A DNA stretch of 64,000 bases from Algoriphagus aquaeductus (GTDB lineage Bacteria > Bacteroidota > Bacteroidia > Cytophagales > Cyclobacteriaceae): assembly GCF_003253485.1 (NCBI RefSeq), contig NZ_QKTX01000003.1, positions 1 to 64,000 on the forward strand, read 5' to 3'. Both the position numbers and the translations under genes were made by a program. The notes under the pieces were generated by a model, which was not told the origin of the DNA, made no database searches, and saw only the letters and a list, made by a program, of their open reading frames with translations. Positions 26,496 through 35,821 of the stretch are shown here, piece by piece; position 1 is the first letter of the stretch, and each line of letters begins with the position of its first letter.

Positions 26496-27593
26496 TTATT
26501 TCCTGCTTAAAACATCCAAAGCTTCACCAAACACGGGAGGCACTCTTCCTTTCCAGATTTGGCTGTAGTTGGTCGCCATGGCTAGATCCAAGGATGGGAA
26601 ATAAGCCACCTGGGTTCCCCAAAATCCCGCATGCGAAAAGGCTTCCACACCGTTGACTTCAATCCGGTAGATCCCGATCCGATAGTCCATCATGGGAGTC
26701 TCGGAGTAAGCAGGGGCCTCGAGCATTTTTTTCAAAGTCCTGGGGTTTTTGAATACTTTTCCATGAAACAAGGCAAGAAAAAACCGGCTTAAATCCTCCG
26801 TAGTTGACAATAGGCCCCCACCTCCGAAATAATCCATGCTGGGGTGAAAAGAATAAGTGTCCTGCCCTTGAAAATATTGATGCATCCGGGCCTGATCGAT
26901 TTGGGGATTTAGGCCTTCGAAGGCGGTGTTTGCAAGTCCCAACTTTTCAAATTCAAGAATTTCCGGAATGGCAAGTCCCAGCGTCTTTCCCTGAATACGT
27001 TCAATGATTTCTCCTAGAATAATATATCCCGTGTCCGAGTAGCTGAACTTTTCTCCGGGCTTTCCAATCGGCTCTCCGGCTTCTACGCAGAGTTTTAGCT
27101 GTTCGGTCCGGGTCCATTCGTGTCCACCGGGTTGGAGGACTTTTTCGAAGAAAACAGGCGCATGGGTGTGGTCAAAAAATCCGGCATTGTGCTGCAAAAC
27201 CTGAAGAATACTGATTTTATCCAAGTCGTAGTCCTGACTCAGGATTTGGGCGTGCTCGGTGGAAATGTAGCTTGCCACAGGGTCTTCGAGTTGCAGTTTG
27301 CCCCCTTCCCAAAGTCTTAAAATCGAAGCGGCAACAAAAGTCTTGGTCACGCTGGCGATCCGAAAGGTCTGATTGGGAAGCAGCTTTTTTCCAGTTTCCT
27401 TTTCAGAAACTCCCGCGGTGCCTGACCATCGGATCTTCCCATCTTCAGATTGGATATGGAAAAGGATGCCGGGCATTTCCTCTTTCAATTGTTTTTCGAG
27501 TACTTCCTGGAGCTTAAGTGTTTCAGAAGCTTGCTGTGCATGCAGCTGGGTGAGGAGGAATAGAAGTCCAAGAAGAATAGGGGCTTTTTTCAT
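26496..27593 (-). CDS. Serine hydrolase, class C beta-lactamase / penicillin-binding-protein-like fold, secreted
   Basis: 365 residues from the start at 27593 (MKKAPILLGLL), which provides a signal peptide ending in LHAQ; an in-frame ATG at 27638 would place 15 extra residues before it. The nucleophile motif SVTK is at residues 81-84, the second motif YSD in EKFSYSDTGYIILGEII near 175, and a late HAGFWG replaces KTG. The family includes esterases, D-aminopeptidases and carboxypeptidases; true beta-lactamase activity is not implied. Stands alone between two repeat-like gaps. Confidence 0.9.
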   Translation of the reverse strand: MKKAPILLGLLFLLTQLHAQQASETLKLQEVLEKQLKEEMPGILFHIQSEDGKIRWSGTAGVSEKETGKKLLPNQTFRIASVTKTFVAASILRLWEGGKLQLEDPVASYISTEHAQILSQDYDLDKISILQVLQHNAGFFDHTHAPVFFEKVLQPGGHEWTRTEQLKLCVEAGEPIGKPGEKFSYSDTGYIILGEIIERIQGKTLGLAIPEILEFEKLGLANTAFEGLNPQIDQARMHQYFQGQDTYSFHPSMDYFGGGGLLSTTEDLSRFFLALFHGKVFKNPRTLKKMLEAPAYSETPMMDYRIGIYRIEVNGVEAFSHAGFWGTQVAYFPSLDLAMATNYSQIWKGRVPPVFGEALDVLSRK

Positions 27594-27902
27594 ACCGGAA
27601 AATAATGAGAATTCTGCGCATTGGTGAAAAAGATGCACCCTCAGTTGGAAAAAAGGAAAATGCAGGTTCAGGACTTCAATCTATTTTCAAATGCAAGAAA
27701 TGCTGGCTTCTCCGAATGGAAAAAATGGATTTTTTTTCAACACTATTTTGAATTCTGTGTGGGGTCCCTCGCGCTTAAATTGGGTTTTCGATCTTTTTTA
27801 AAAAAATATTTTATAAAAACCATTTGAAATATTTATTTCGCCGTAGGGATTACTGACCGTTCTCCTCGCTCACCTATCCCAATAAGAGCTAACCTCTACT
27901 CC
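27594..27902. other. AT-rich intergenic region
   Basis: Divergent gap between the serine hydrolase and the small secreted protein. It is markedly AT-rich near 27790-27835. A plus-strand frame at 27621-27827 has no recognisable features and is not accepted as a gene. No clear full promoter could be assigned. Confidence 0.5.
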
Positions 27903-28190
27903 ATGTTTCGAAATTTGGTTGTGATATTCAGTCTATTGATGGCGCTCCATTTGGTTGCGGGCTCTTTCTATGGCTTTATTCAACCGGCTGCCGAAGAGTT
28001 GGTGGAGAAGAATCCCCTGCAAGAGCAATTGGAAAAGGACCTTGAGAAAAAGGTGGATTACTATATTCATCTCTATTCCTTTAGAGCTTTGGATAAAAAA
28101 GAAGCACAATTGGTTCATCAGGCTCACTGGGATGAAGAATTTTTTGGATTTGTAAGAGAAGTGCCTCCTCCGCCTCCAGACTTGGTTTAG
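27903..28190 (+). CDS. Small secreted protein of unknown function
   Basis: 95 residues. N-terminal hydrophobic segment (LVVIFSLLMALHLVAGSFYG), then a lysine/glutamate-rich helix (EELVEKNPLQEQLEKDLEKK) and a proline-rich tail PPPPPDLV. It is either a cleaved secreted peptide or a single-pass inner-membrane protein facing the periplasm. It ends 63 bases before the SulP transporter on the same strand, so it may be cotranscribed with the bicarbonate genes. Family not recognised. Confidence 0.6.
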   Translation: MFRNLVVIFSLLMALHLVAGSFYGFIQPAAEELVEKNPLQEQLEKDLEKKVDYYIHLYSFRALDKKEAQLVHQAHWDEEFFGFVREVPPPPPDLV

Positions 28191-28253
28191 AATTTTTCGC
28201 AATTGGCAGGCTTGGGTTGACCCAAGTCCTATTCTCTTATTTAAACCTTATGT

Positions 28254-29849
28254 ATGACATCCTTATTTAAGTATGCCGGCAAAGATCTGTCGGCCAGTAT
28301 AGTTGTGTTCTTTGTGGCCTTGCCCCTTTGTTTGGGAATCGCATTGGCAAGTGGAGCCCCCTTGTTTTCCGGGTTGATTGCCGGAATTGTGGGCGGTATA
28401 GTAGTGGGCTCGCTTAGTGGTTCTTCCGTTGGAGTGAGTGGGCCTGCTGCCGGTTTGGCAGTCATTGTATTGACCGCAATCGGAACTTTAGGAACTTTTG
28501 AAAATTTCCTTTTGGCAGTATTGATCGCAGGAGTGATCCAAATTCTATTCGGCGTGATGAAAGCAGGCGTGATTGGGTATTATTTTCCCAGTGCAGTGAT
28601 CAAAGGAATGCTGGCAGCGATTGGGATTATTATCGTGCTGAAGCAGATACCTCATGCCTTGGGGTATGATGCCGATTATGAAGGGGATTTGAGTTTTGTC
28701 CAGCCCGATGGGGAAAATACGTTTTCGGCTTTGATTTCGATGTTTCAATCCCTTACTCCTGGAGCCATAGTGCTTTCGCTGAGTGCGTTGGCTATTTTGA
28801 TTCTCTGGGAAAAGGTGTTGAGTAAAAAGCATCAGATTTTCAAAGTGTTTCCCGGACCCTTGGCTGCGGTAATTTTGGGTTTGGTATTTACCAGTTTGGT
28901 TCCAGAAGGATCTGTGTTCTTTATTGAATCAAGCCACTTGGTGAATGTTCCCATTCCTGAAAATGTCGAGATGTTTTTAGGTCAATTTACACTTCCCAAC
29001 TTCGGAGCGATCGGCATGATTGAAGTTTGGACGGTGGCCTTTACGCTGGCGGTAGTAGCCAGTTTGGAAACCCTGCTCTCCGTAGAGGCTGCGGATAAGA
29101 TTGATCCTGAAAAGCGGGTGACCCCAACCAATCGGGAGCTCTTTGCGCAAGGGGCAGGCAATATCATCTCCGGCTTGATTGGAGGTTTGCCATTGACTCA
29201 GGTGATTGTCAGGTCTTCGGCCAATGTGCAATCAGGCGGGAAATCCAAGCTTTCGACCATCGTCCATGGCCTTTTGCTCTTGCTTTCGATCATTTTGATT
29301 CCAAGATTCCTGAATAAGATTCCTTTGGCTGTTTTGGCAGCGGTCCTGTTGATGGTGGGATACAAATTGGCCAATCCTGCCTTGTTCAAATCCATGTTTC
29401 GTTTGGGTAAGTCCCAGTTTATCCCCTTTATGGTGACAGTTCTGGGTGTGGTTTTTACAGATATTTTGGTGGGAATAGGCCTCGGAATGTCAGTGGCTAT
29501 TATCCATATCCTGATTGAGAACTATAGAAACTCTCATTTTCTCCATATCGAGAAAGAGAGTGGTCGTGAAAATCACATCACCATGACCCTTGCAGAGGAA
29601 CTCTCTTTCCTCAACAAAGGTGCGATTTTGAAAGAACTGAGCAGATTGCCCGAGGGGACTCTTCTTGACCTTGATGTAAGGAAAACCATCCGGATGAATT
29701 ACGATGTCTTGGAAATTCTTGAAGACTTTTCAGCCAAAGCCAAAGAAAGAAACATACGGATCAAGCTGATTTCTCCTACCGGTGTGGTGGAAAACCCGGA
29801 GAAATACAGCCTTTTCTTTGGATTACCCGCACCAGTACCAGCACATTAA
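28254..29849 (+). CDS. SulP family inorganic anion transporter (probable bicarbonate transporter)
   Basis: 531 residues. Eleven to fourteen membrane helices with the SulP signature ASGAPLFSGLIAGIVGGIVVG near residue 30, SGPAAGLAVIV near 64, and GGLPLTQVIVRSSANVQSGGKS near 305. A cytoplasmic STAS domain follows from about 430 (HITMTLAEELSFLNKGAI ... LDLDVRKTIRMNYDVLEIL). SulP proteins move sulfate, bicarbonate or dicarboxylates. The beta-carbonic anhydrase gene 18 bases downstream argues for bicarbonate. Confidence 0.93.
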   Translation: MTSLFKYAGKDLSASIVVFFVALPLCLGIALASGAPLFSGLIAGIVGGIVVGSLSGSSVGVSGPAAGLAVIVLTAIGTLGTFENFLLAVLIAGVIQILFGVMKAGVIGYYFPSAVIKGMLAAIGIIIVLKQIPHALGYDADYEGDLSFVQPDGENTFSALISMFQSLTPGAIVLSLSALAILILWEKVLSKKHQIFKVFPGPLAAVILGLVFTSLVPEGSVFFIESSHLVNVPIPENVEMFLGQFTLPNFGAIGMIEVWTVAFTLAVVASLETLLSVEAADKIDPEKRVTPTNRELFAQGAGNIISGLIGGLPLTQVIVRSSANVQSGGKSKLSTIVHGLLLLLSIILIPRFLNKIPLAVLAAVLLMVGYKLANPALFKSMFRLGKSQFIPFMVTVLGVVFTDILVGIGLGMSVAIIHILIENYRNSHFLHIEKESGRENHITMTLAEELSFLNKGAILKELSRLPEGTLLDLDVRKTIRMNYDVLEILEDFSAKAKERNIRIKLISPTGVVENPEKYSLFFGLPAPVPAH

Positions 29850-29867
29850 TCTCAACCCAACACTGAA

Positions 29868-30509
29868 ATGAATACCAAATTTTATAAGCAACTTCTTGAA
29901 AACAATAAAAAATGGGTGTCTACCAAATTGGATTTGGATCCTCAGTTTTTTGAAAGATTAGCGAATGGGCAGCAGCCTCCTTTGCTTTGGATCGGATGCG
30001 CAGACAGCCGTGTGCCTGCCAACGAAATTATCGGTGCCCAACCGGGAGAGGTTTTTGTCCATCGAAATATTGCCAACATGGTGGTGCATTCGGATATGAA
30101 TATGCTCAGTGTGCTGGATTATGCGGTCAATGTATTAAATGTGAAACATATCATCGTGTGTGGTCATTATGGTTGCGGGGGAGTGAAAGCCGCCATGGGC
30201 TCTGAAACTTACGGCCTGATTGACAATTGGATCCGGCATATCAAGGATGTGTACCGTTTTCACCGAGAAGAATTGGATCTGATTTTTGATGAAACGGAGC
30301 GGTTCAACCGCTTCGTCGAGCTCAATGTCATCGAGCAGGTGCACGATTTGGCCAAAACTTCGATTGTTCAAAATGCTTGGAGGGGAGGAAAGCAACTTTC
30401 CCTTCACGGCTGGGTGTATGGAGTCGGATCGGGTATTATTAAGGACCTCGAGGTAAATATCGACTCAGAAGAGCAGTTGGATGAAGTGTATCAATTGAAT
30501 TTCAAATAG
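29868..30509 (+). CDS. Beta-class carbonic anhydrase
   Basis: 213 residues, cytoplasmic. Interconverts CO2 and bicarbonate. Zinc ligands are visible: C44 in GCADSRVP (with D46-R48 as the conserved dyad), H100 and C103 in VCGHYGCGG. Length and motifs fit the Can/CynT branch. It forms an operon with the SulP transporter, giving uptake plus equilibration of inorganic carbon, possibly to feed carboxylases. A rho-independent terminator follows 21 bases after the stop. Confidence 0.95.
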   Translation: MNTKFYKQLLENNKKWVSTKLDLDPQFFERLANGQQPPLLWIGCADSRVPANEIIGAQPGEVFVHRNIANMVVHSDMNMLSVLDYAVNVLNVKHIIVCGHYGCGGVKAAMGSETYGLIDNWIRHIKDVYRFHREELDLIFDETERFNRFVELNVIEQVHDLAKTSIVQNAWRGGKQLSLHGWVYGVGSGIIKDLEVNIDSEEQLDEVYQLNFK

Positions 30510-30530
30510 CCTTGATTTTGATAGCCAAAG

Positions 30531-30567
30531 AAACCTCCGGTGATCTGTCATCGGAGGTTTTTTATTT
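30531..30567 (+). terminator. Rho-independent terminator after the carbonic anhydrase gene
   Basis: AAACCTCCG (30531-30539) pairs perfectly with CGGAGGTTT (30552-30560), followed by a T-rich tail. Confidence 0.88.
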
Positions 30568-30746
30568 GGGATAAAAAATGGTGAGATGGTTAGGTAAAGC
30601 AATCATTCAAGACGGATTGGTTTGATATTCCTTGCTTTTAGAAATAGGGCCGCAGTATTTAGGGAGAAAGAAAGAAAAATAAGTCCCTGAAATAGAATTA
30701 GAAAAAGGGGATTGAGGGATGATTTGAATAATTTTTCAAAAATGGG

Positions 30747-30778
30747 TTTGGAAAAAATGGATCATGCCTCTACATTTG
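30747..30778 (+). promoter_or_regulatory. Promoter of tRNA-Asn, Bacteroidota consensus
   Basis: TTTG at 30747-30750 and TACATTTG at 30771-30778, separated by 20 bases, match the -33 TTTG and -7 TAnnTTTG elements completely. The tRNA begins 39 bases after the -7 element. The rest of the 30568-30746 gap shows no gene. Confidence 0.75.
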
Positions 30779-30817
30779 CAACACGATTTCCGAAAGGGAG
30801 ATCAAAAAAAGTAAAAT

Positions 30818-30891
30818 TCCTCCTTAGCTCAGTTGGTTAGAGCACATGACTGTTAATCATGGGGTCCTAGGTTCAAGCCCTAGAGGGGGAG
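30818..30891 (+). tRNA. tRNA-Asn (anticodon GTT)
   Basis: 74 bases folding into a full cloverleaf. Acceptor stem TCCTCCT / AGGGGGA with one G-U pair, D arm from TAGCTCAGTTGGTTAGAGC, anticodon stem CATGA / TCATG around loop CTGTTAA, T arm CTAGG-TTCAAGC-CCTAG, discriminator G at 30891. The CCA end is not encoded (GCATCA follows). Confidence 0.97.
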
Positions 30892-30900
30892 CATCAAAAA

Positions 30901-30933
30901 AAGGCCTTCAGAATCAATTCTGAGGGCTTTTTT
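30901..30933 (+). terminator. Terminator after tRNA-Asn
   Basis: CCTTCAGAAT and ATTCTGAGG form a stem with one bulged T, extended by AAG/CTT at the base, followed by six T. Confidence 0.65.
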
Positions 30934-31035
30934 GTTTTTGTAGCTAAATCTACAACTCTGAGATTCTAAGAACTAATAGAGGTTGTGCTTTATTTCCATA
31001 TTTGGAATAATATTGTCTCAAGCTTTCATAGACCG

Positions 31036-31581
31036 ATGACACTCTCCCTCTATTCCTCTAAGAAACTGCTACCCCATCTTGGTAAAAAATTCGTTTCCGA
31101 AAATCCGGAAGTAGATCCGAATTCGGTTCATCCGATTTATTGCTGGTATGCAGATGTCTATTTTCTGAATCGGGCCAAATACCTGATCATCTGCAATGAG
31201 GTTTCCAGATTCAGCCTTTGTCTTGGACCGTATAAGGTAGATCCCAAGGCCAACTTTATGAATCATTTCAAAAAAGTCCTCGAGGAAAAATTGAAAGAAA
31301 TACTTCCCGACTACATGGATTACTTCAAATCCATTAATGGTTATGGGCGACTTACGCAAACTCACCGAGGCGCCATGGCAAATCTCAGTCGACTTAAAAT
31401 CGACCTTGATTATTCCAAGTCCTATTACCTTGCATTTGAGAACAGACAGCTCGATTTACCCCTTGACTTTGAGGATCAAGCCGAGACTTTTACCACCCGT
31501 AATGGTGAGAAGGGGTATTTTCGCCCGGCTGAGAATTTTGTTAGACGCTGGAACGACTTCAAGTCTGAGCAAATGGGTTAA
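31036..31581 (+). CDS. DUF6933-like protein
   Basis: 181 residues from the start at 31036; an earlier in-frame start at 30985 would add 17 residues that lie close to the tRNA terminator. Soluble, no signal peptide. The pattern CWYADVYFLNRAKYLIICNEVSRFSL and the conserved-looking NGYGRLTQTHRGAMANLSRLK fit a family of short proteins of unknown function (DUF6933). It is convergent with the SNF2 gene, with only nine bases between stops. Nothing in the context gives a role. Confidence 0.7.
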   Translation: MTLSLYSSKKLLPHLGKKFVSENPEVDPNSVHPIYCWYADVYFLNRAKYLIICNEVSRFSLCLGPYKVDPKANFMNHFKKVLEEKLKEILPDYMDYFKSINGYGRLTQTHRGAMANLSRLKIDLDYSKSYYLAFENRQLDLPLDFEDQAETFTTRNGEKGYFRPAENFVRRWNDFKSEQMG

Positions 31582-31590
31582 CTCAATTTC

Positions 31591-34500
31591 TCAGGAAAAC
31601 AACTCCAACATCCCTTCCCGATCCAAGCCGGCGAGGATTCCCTCGCCTTCGCCGATGATGTCTTTGGCCAGTTGGCTTTTGGCGGATTGGAGCTCCATGA
31701 TTTTTTCTTCGATGGTGTTTTGGCAGATCATCCGATAGGCGACCACGTGCTTTTCCTGTCCCATGCGATAGCATCGGTCGATGGCCTGATTTTCCACGGC
31801 GGGATTCCACCAAGGATCCACAATATAGACATAGTCGGCTGCGGTCAAGTTGAGCCCCGTACCTCCAGCCTTGAGACTGATGAGGAATACACGAACAGAA
31901 TCATTTTCCTGAAACCGCTGCACCTGCCGCTCCCGTTCGCTCAGGCTGGTCTGCCCATCGAGGTAGGAGAAAGGAATCTGATGCTGCTGGAGTTGATCTC
32001 GGATCAAATCCAGCATCTTCACAAATTGACTGAACACCAAAATCTTGTGATTCCCGGTCTTTTCCAGAATATGCTCTTTGAGAAGATCGATTTTGGCACT
32101 GGCAATCGCCTCGGTATCGCCGGTCAGCTTGGGAGAATCGCAGATTTGCCTCAGGCGGGTAAGACCTTCCAATACAAACATCTTGGATTGGTCTGCCCCG
32201 CTTTCGTCAAACTTTTTCATCAGTGAATCTTTGTATTCTTTTCGCTTGGCCTCATAGATTCCCCGCTGTACGGCTCCCATTTCGCAGTAGAGAAACTCCT
32301 CAATTTTGTCCGGCAGCTCGGTCAATACCTCCTTTTTGGTCCGGCGTAGAACAAATGGGGTGATCTGTTTTCGGAGCGTTTGGGAAATATCCGGGTCTCC
32401 TTTTTTGATCGGGGAAAGAAAGTTTTCGGTGAAGTGGTTGAAAGTCTTGAAAAAGCCCGGGTTGGTAAAGTTCATCTGGGCATAAAGTTCCTGGATGCCA
32501 TTTTCGATAGGGGTGCCGGTGAGCGCGATTTTTTGCTTTCCACGCAGCCTGACCATGGCTTTGTAGCGGAGCGAGCTCGTGTTTTTGATGGCTTGGGATT
32601 CATCGGCGATGATCAGATCCCACTCGATTTGCCGAAGTAGTTCGAGGTCGTTGATTACCAGACCGTAGCTGGTCATGACTAACTGATGTCGGTTGAGTTC
32701 CTCCGCGTTTTCGTAGCGTTGACCGTGATGGATGAAGTAATCCAGATGCGGGGAAAACTTCTCCAATTCCTTTTTCCAGTTGAACAGCAGGGTTGTCGGT
32801 GCCACGATCAGGATTTTGACGCTTGGGTTTTTCTCCTCGAGCTGGCAGATCAACGTGATCATTTGAAGGGTTTTGCCCAATCCCATGTCATCAGCCAAAA
32901 TCCCTCCCCAATTAAAATCCCTCAGGAAATTGAGCCAGTTGAGACCGGTTTTTTGGTAAGGTCTGAGTTCGGCTTGGAGCTTGTTGGGAAGTGCTACATC
33001 CTGAATCCCCTCAAACTGCTGCATTTTTTGTTTTTTCTGATTTACCTCAGCTTGGATTTTGGCAAATTCCGCGGTGTCCTCCCAGTCCTCCAGAAGCATA
33101 AAATGAACTTTGGAAAGCCGGATTTCCTCTCCCGCCAACTCGCCAGATCGGAGGATCCGGACCATTTTTCGCATCCACTCTTCCGGTATTTTCCCCAGAC
33201 TGCCATCCCCTAGTTGGATAAATTTTTCTCCGCTTTCCCACGTGCGCTTGAGCCGGGAGAGTGGGATGATTTCATCTCCGAAGCTCACATCACTGTGAAC
33301 ACCAAACCAGTCCGGAGAGGAAGAAAACTGGGTGTTGACTCTTGCAGGAAAAGGAGAATACCGTTTCACCTTGATATTTTCCAGTCCGTAGGTTTTGACT
33401 CCTCGCTCTTTCAGTTTTTCGAAAGCTTCCAAAAACCATACCCCCTCGGCAAACTGGGCCGCCGTGAGCGAAAACAAAAACTTGGGGGCATTCTTTTCAA
33501 AATCCGGATGTAGCTCCTTGATAAAGAGTAAAAATTGCTGCTCGGCCTCCTGGTTTCGCTCCAGAAAATCACCTGTCTCCGGATGCACGATAAGCGATGG
33601 ATCTAAAGGATTGACGCTGAGCTGATCCCCATAAATCATCTTGGGTACAAAAGCCACCAAGCCTCCCAGTTCGGTAATGTAGATTTCTTCGGTGATTTGT
33701 CCTTCTTGGGTGGTCCAAGCGAGAAAATTCAGCTCATCTTCATAGGGCAAAAAAGCACTTAAAGGCCGAATGACCTCGGTCACGATTTCCCGAATGCGCT
33801 CTTTCGGAAATTTGAATGGCAAAATCTGCTGGAGGCTATTCACGCCCTCTGCCTGCCGGAAGTTTTCTAAATAGAGTACCTGGTTGTCTCTCAGCAAAAA
33901 GCCGTTATGGAAAACCGATTGTCCCGGCTTCCACTGATAAACTTCCTCCTGTCCATTGTAGGTAAGGACTAATTGAAGATCGTAGAAATAGCCTGTTTCT
34001 ATGAGTTTCATTTTGGCTTGAGCCCCATAAATCTTGACCTGATTGATTAAGTCTTTGGCCGAAACTTTTGTAGGATGCAGGTTATAACCCAAATTGAAAC
34101 AGGGGAATTGTTTTGCCAGAATAAAGAATCTGACTCCTGCTTTCCAGGCTTCCTCTGGACTTTTTCTCAACTGAGACCAATAGAAGGATCTCAAGGCTTG
34201 AGTCATTTCAGCAACTCCTTTGTACTCTGCAATCCGGTAATCCAATGAATCAGTCAAGATCTCGATTTTGGTGTCGAGTCCTTTTGGATTGTTTTTCTTT
34301 CCCTTGCCGATGATAGGGTGAAATTCAAAACTGCCCTGGTGAGAAGATAAGGCGATGACGATGCCCACATTGTATTTACCCGCTTCCTTGGACCGGTCTG
34401 ATTCTTTGAGGTTTTGGATAAATTCATCCTCCTTGGCTTTGGGAAGCAATTCAGCGATTTTGGCTTGAAGTTCTTCCAGATTTCTCAAACCGGCCAGTTC

Positions 34501-35331
34501 CCCGCTATACTTATACCCGATTCGGTCTCCATAGAGAACCAGATCCACTGCTTTTTCCGGATCTTTAACTTTATCCAACAGGTTGTTTTGCTCTAAAAAC
34601 TTCCTTTTGGACTCCAGCCTTATCTTTTGAGTGATAAAATCCTGGTCATAGTAAGGCTCTGAAAATCGGCCCCGAATGTATTGAAAAATATAGGGAACAA
34701 AACGTCTGGCGCTTTTAGGGAAGTCGATCTCCAATCTCTGGTTTCGATGAATGTAGGAGACTTTTATCTCTATGGGATAGCCTTGGATGAAAGCGGTGTA
34801 AAAGATGCCATCCTCAACCAGTTGTATTTTGGAAAGGACATATCCTTTGGGCAAGCTGGGATTGGGTAAAATATCCAAAATCCGATCCCAGTCTTCGTCG
34901 GAAACCTGAAAAGTGCCAGGGTATTCTGGATCCCTATTCTTTTTGGAGGCGATCAGCTCTTTTGTTTTGTTAAATTGATTATTCCACAGATCAATTTGTG
35001 GATTAATCACTTCGAATTCAGAAAGCACCAATAAAGCCGCAGCCACGTGCTTGCATACATCCCGGTCCTCGAAATAGGGGCACTCACAATAGGTGTCATT
35101 CGCGAATGAAGGCTTTTTCCGTTTGTCTTCTTGGTGCTCAAGTCTGACTCTGACGATATAGGGTCTTTTTCTGGATCCCTGAACCTCGAAAGTAAATTCA
35201 TCCGAATCTTCATCAAGAAGAAGGACTTGATCAGATTCTACCAGTTCCATTCCTCTTTCTATCAGGATGTCACTGTATTTTTCAATCAGGTAATCAAGTC
35301 TTTCCGCTTGTTGAGGGGTGATGGTCTCCAT
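31591..35331 (-). CDS. SNF2-family DEAD/DEAH helicase with N-terminal SWIM zinc finger
   Basis: 1246 residues, cytoplasmic. SWIM motif with C82, C84, C93 and H95 (CECP ... CKHVAA). A long middle region of the kind found in bacterial SNF2 proteins follows. Motor domain 1 from about 790: DDMGLGKTLQ (Walker A, near 815), APTTLLFNW, motif II written DESQ (in IADESQAIKN), and LTGTPIEN. Motor domain 2 from about 1080: SQFVKMLDLIRD, YLDGQTSLSERERQVQRF, SLKAGGTGLNL, DPWWNPAVENQAIDRCYRMGQ. Such proteins are ATP-driven DNA translocases thought to remodel protein-DNA complexes. Motif II differs from the usual DEAH/DEAQ only in Ser at position 3. Confidence 0.95.
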   Translation of the reverse strand: METITPQQAERLDYLIEKYSDILIERGMELVESDQVLLLDEDSDEFTFEVQGSRKRPYIVRVRLEHQEDKRKKPSFANDTYCECPYFEDRDVCKHVAAALLVLSEFEVINPQIDLWNNQFNKTKELIASKKNRDPEYPGTFQVSDEDWDRILDILPNPSLPKGYVLSKIQLVEDGIFYTAFIQGYPIEIKVSYIHRNQRLEIDFPKSARRFVPYIFQYIRGRFSEPYYDQDFITQKIRLESKRKFLEQNNLLDKVKDPEKAVDLVLYGDRIGYKYSGELAGLRNLEELQAKIAELLPKAKEDEFIQNLKESDRSKEAGKYNVGIVIALSSHQGSFEFHPIIGKGKKNNPKGLDTKIEILTDSLDYRIAEYKGVAEMTQALRSFYWSQLRKSPEEAWKAGVRFFILAKQFPCFNLGYNLHPTKVSAKDLINQVKIYGAQAKMKLIETGYFYDLQLVLTYNGQEEVYQWKPGQSVFHNGFLLRDNQVLYLENFRQAEGVNSLQQILPFKFPKERIREIVTEVIRPLSAFLPYEDELNFLAWTTQEGQITEEIYITELGGLVAFVPKMIYGDQLSVNPLDPSLIVHPETGDFLERNQEAEQQFLLFIKELHPDFEKNAPKFLFSLTAAQFAEGVWFLEAFEKLKERGVKTYGLENIKVKRYSPFPARVNTQFSSSPDWFGVHSDVSFGDEIIPLSRLKRTWESGEKFIQLGDGSLGKIPEEWMRKMVRILRSGELAGEEIRLSKVHFMLLEDWEDTAEFAKIQAEVNQKKQKMQQFEGIQDVALPNKLQAELRPYQKTGLNWLNFLRDFNWGGILADDMGLGKTLQMITLICQLEEKNPSVKILIVAPTTLLFNWKKELEKFSPHLDYFIHHGQRYENAEELNRHQLVMTSYGLVINDLELLRQIEWDLIIADESQAIKNTSSLRYKAMVRLRGKQKIALTGTPIENGIQELYAQMNFTNPGFFKTFNHFTENFLSPIKKGDPDISQTLRKQITPFVLRRTKKEVLTELPDKIEEFLYCEMGAVQRGIYEAKRKEYKDSLMKKFDESGADQSKMFVLEGLTRLRQICDSPKLTGDTEAIASAKIDLLKEHILEKTGNHKILVFSQFVKMLDLIRDQLQQHQIPFSYLDGQTSLSERERQVQRFQENDSVRVFLISLKAGGTGLNLTAADYVYIVDPWWNPAVENQAIDRCYRMGQEKHVVAYRMICQNTIEEKIMELQSAKSQLAKDIIGEGEGILAGLDREGMLELFS

Positions 35332-35481
35332 AGGTGATCTTTCAGTGACTCAAAAATGGAATTATTTCTAAAAAATCTGTCTACAGATAAAAAGAAGTAT
35401 TTGGAATTGACAGTAAATGATGAGGGTCAGGTCATTTCACTTTCATGAAGCTCGACGGCCAATATGCTTCACTTGCAGGTA

Positions 35482-35699
35482 TTACTTTTTCACTTTCATC
35501 CCGAATAAATACCTCGTCCAATTCATGGGCCGAATCATTCCAAAATAAATTCCAAGACAGATTCCCAAAGTTCCCAAGGCAATCGTCCAATATTTAAGCC
35601 CGATGCTCCATTCCCACTGGCAGAAGTAGTAACCTATCACGATGATCACGGTTTGATGGAGGATGTAGAATGGATACAAGACTGGTAGAAAAGCGTATG
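35482..35699 (-). pseudogene. Acyltransferase-3 family, C-terminal remnant
   Basis: About 70 residues reading AFLPVLYPFYILHQTVIIVIG and on to RPMNWTRYLFGMKVKK. The PFYILHQ element and the following helices are characteristic of the last membrane segments of OafA/YrhL-type acyltransferases, which are normally 350 residues or more. A TGA lies just upstream in frame and nothing upstream continues the gene, so this is a leftover of a deleted or rearranged gene. Confidence 0.7.
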
Positions 35700-35821
35700 A
35701 TCAGATGGTTTTTAAACTATGGTTTACCTCATTTTAAATCACCTTTTTACCTGACAAACATCAGGCAATTCCAAAGCTAAGGTGCCTAATATCGTGGACG
35801 TTAATCAAAACAACCCACGGT

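Noticed and set aside
27621..27827. Plus-strand frame of 68 residues in the AT-rich gap
   Set aside because: Composition looks non-coding; no signal peptide or motif, and it starts within 30 bases of the divergent hydrolase start.
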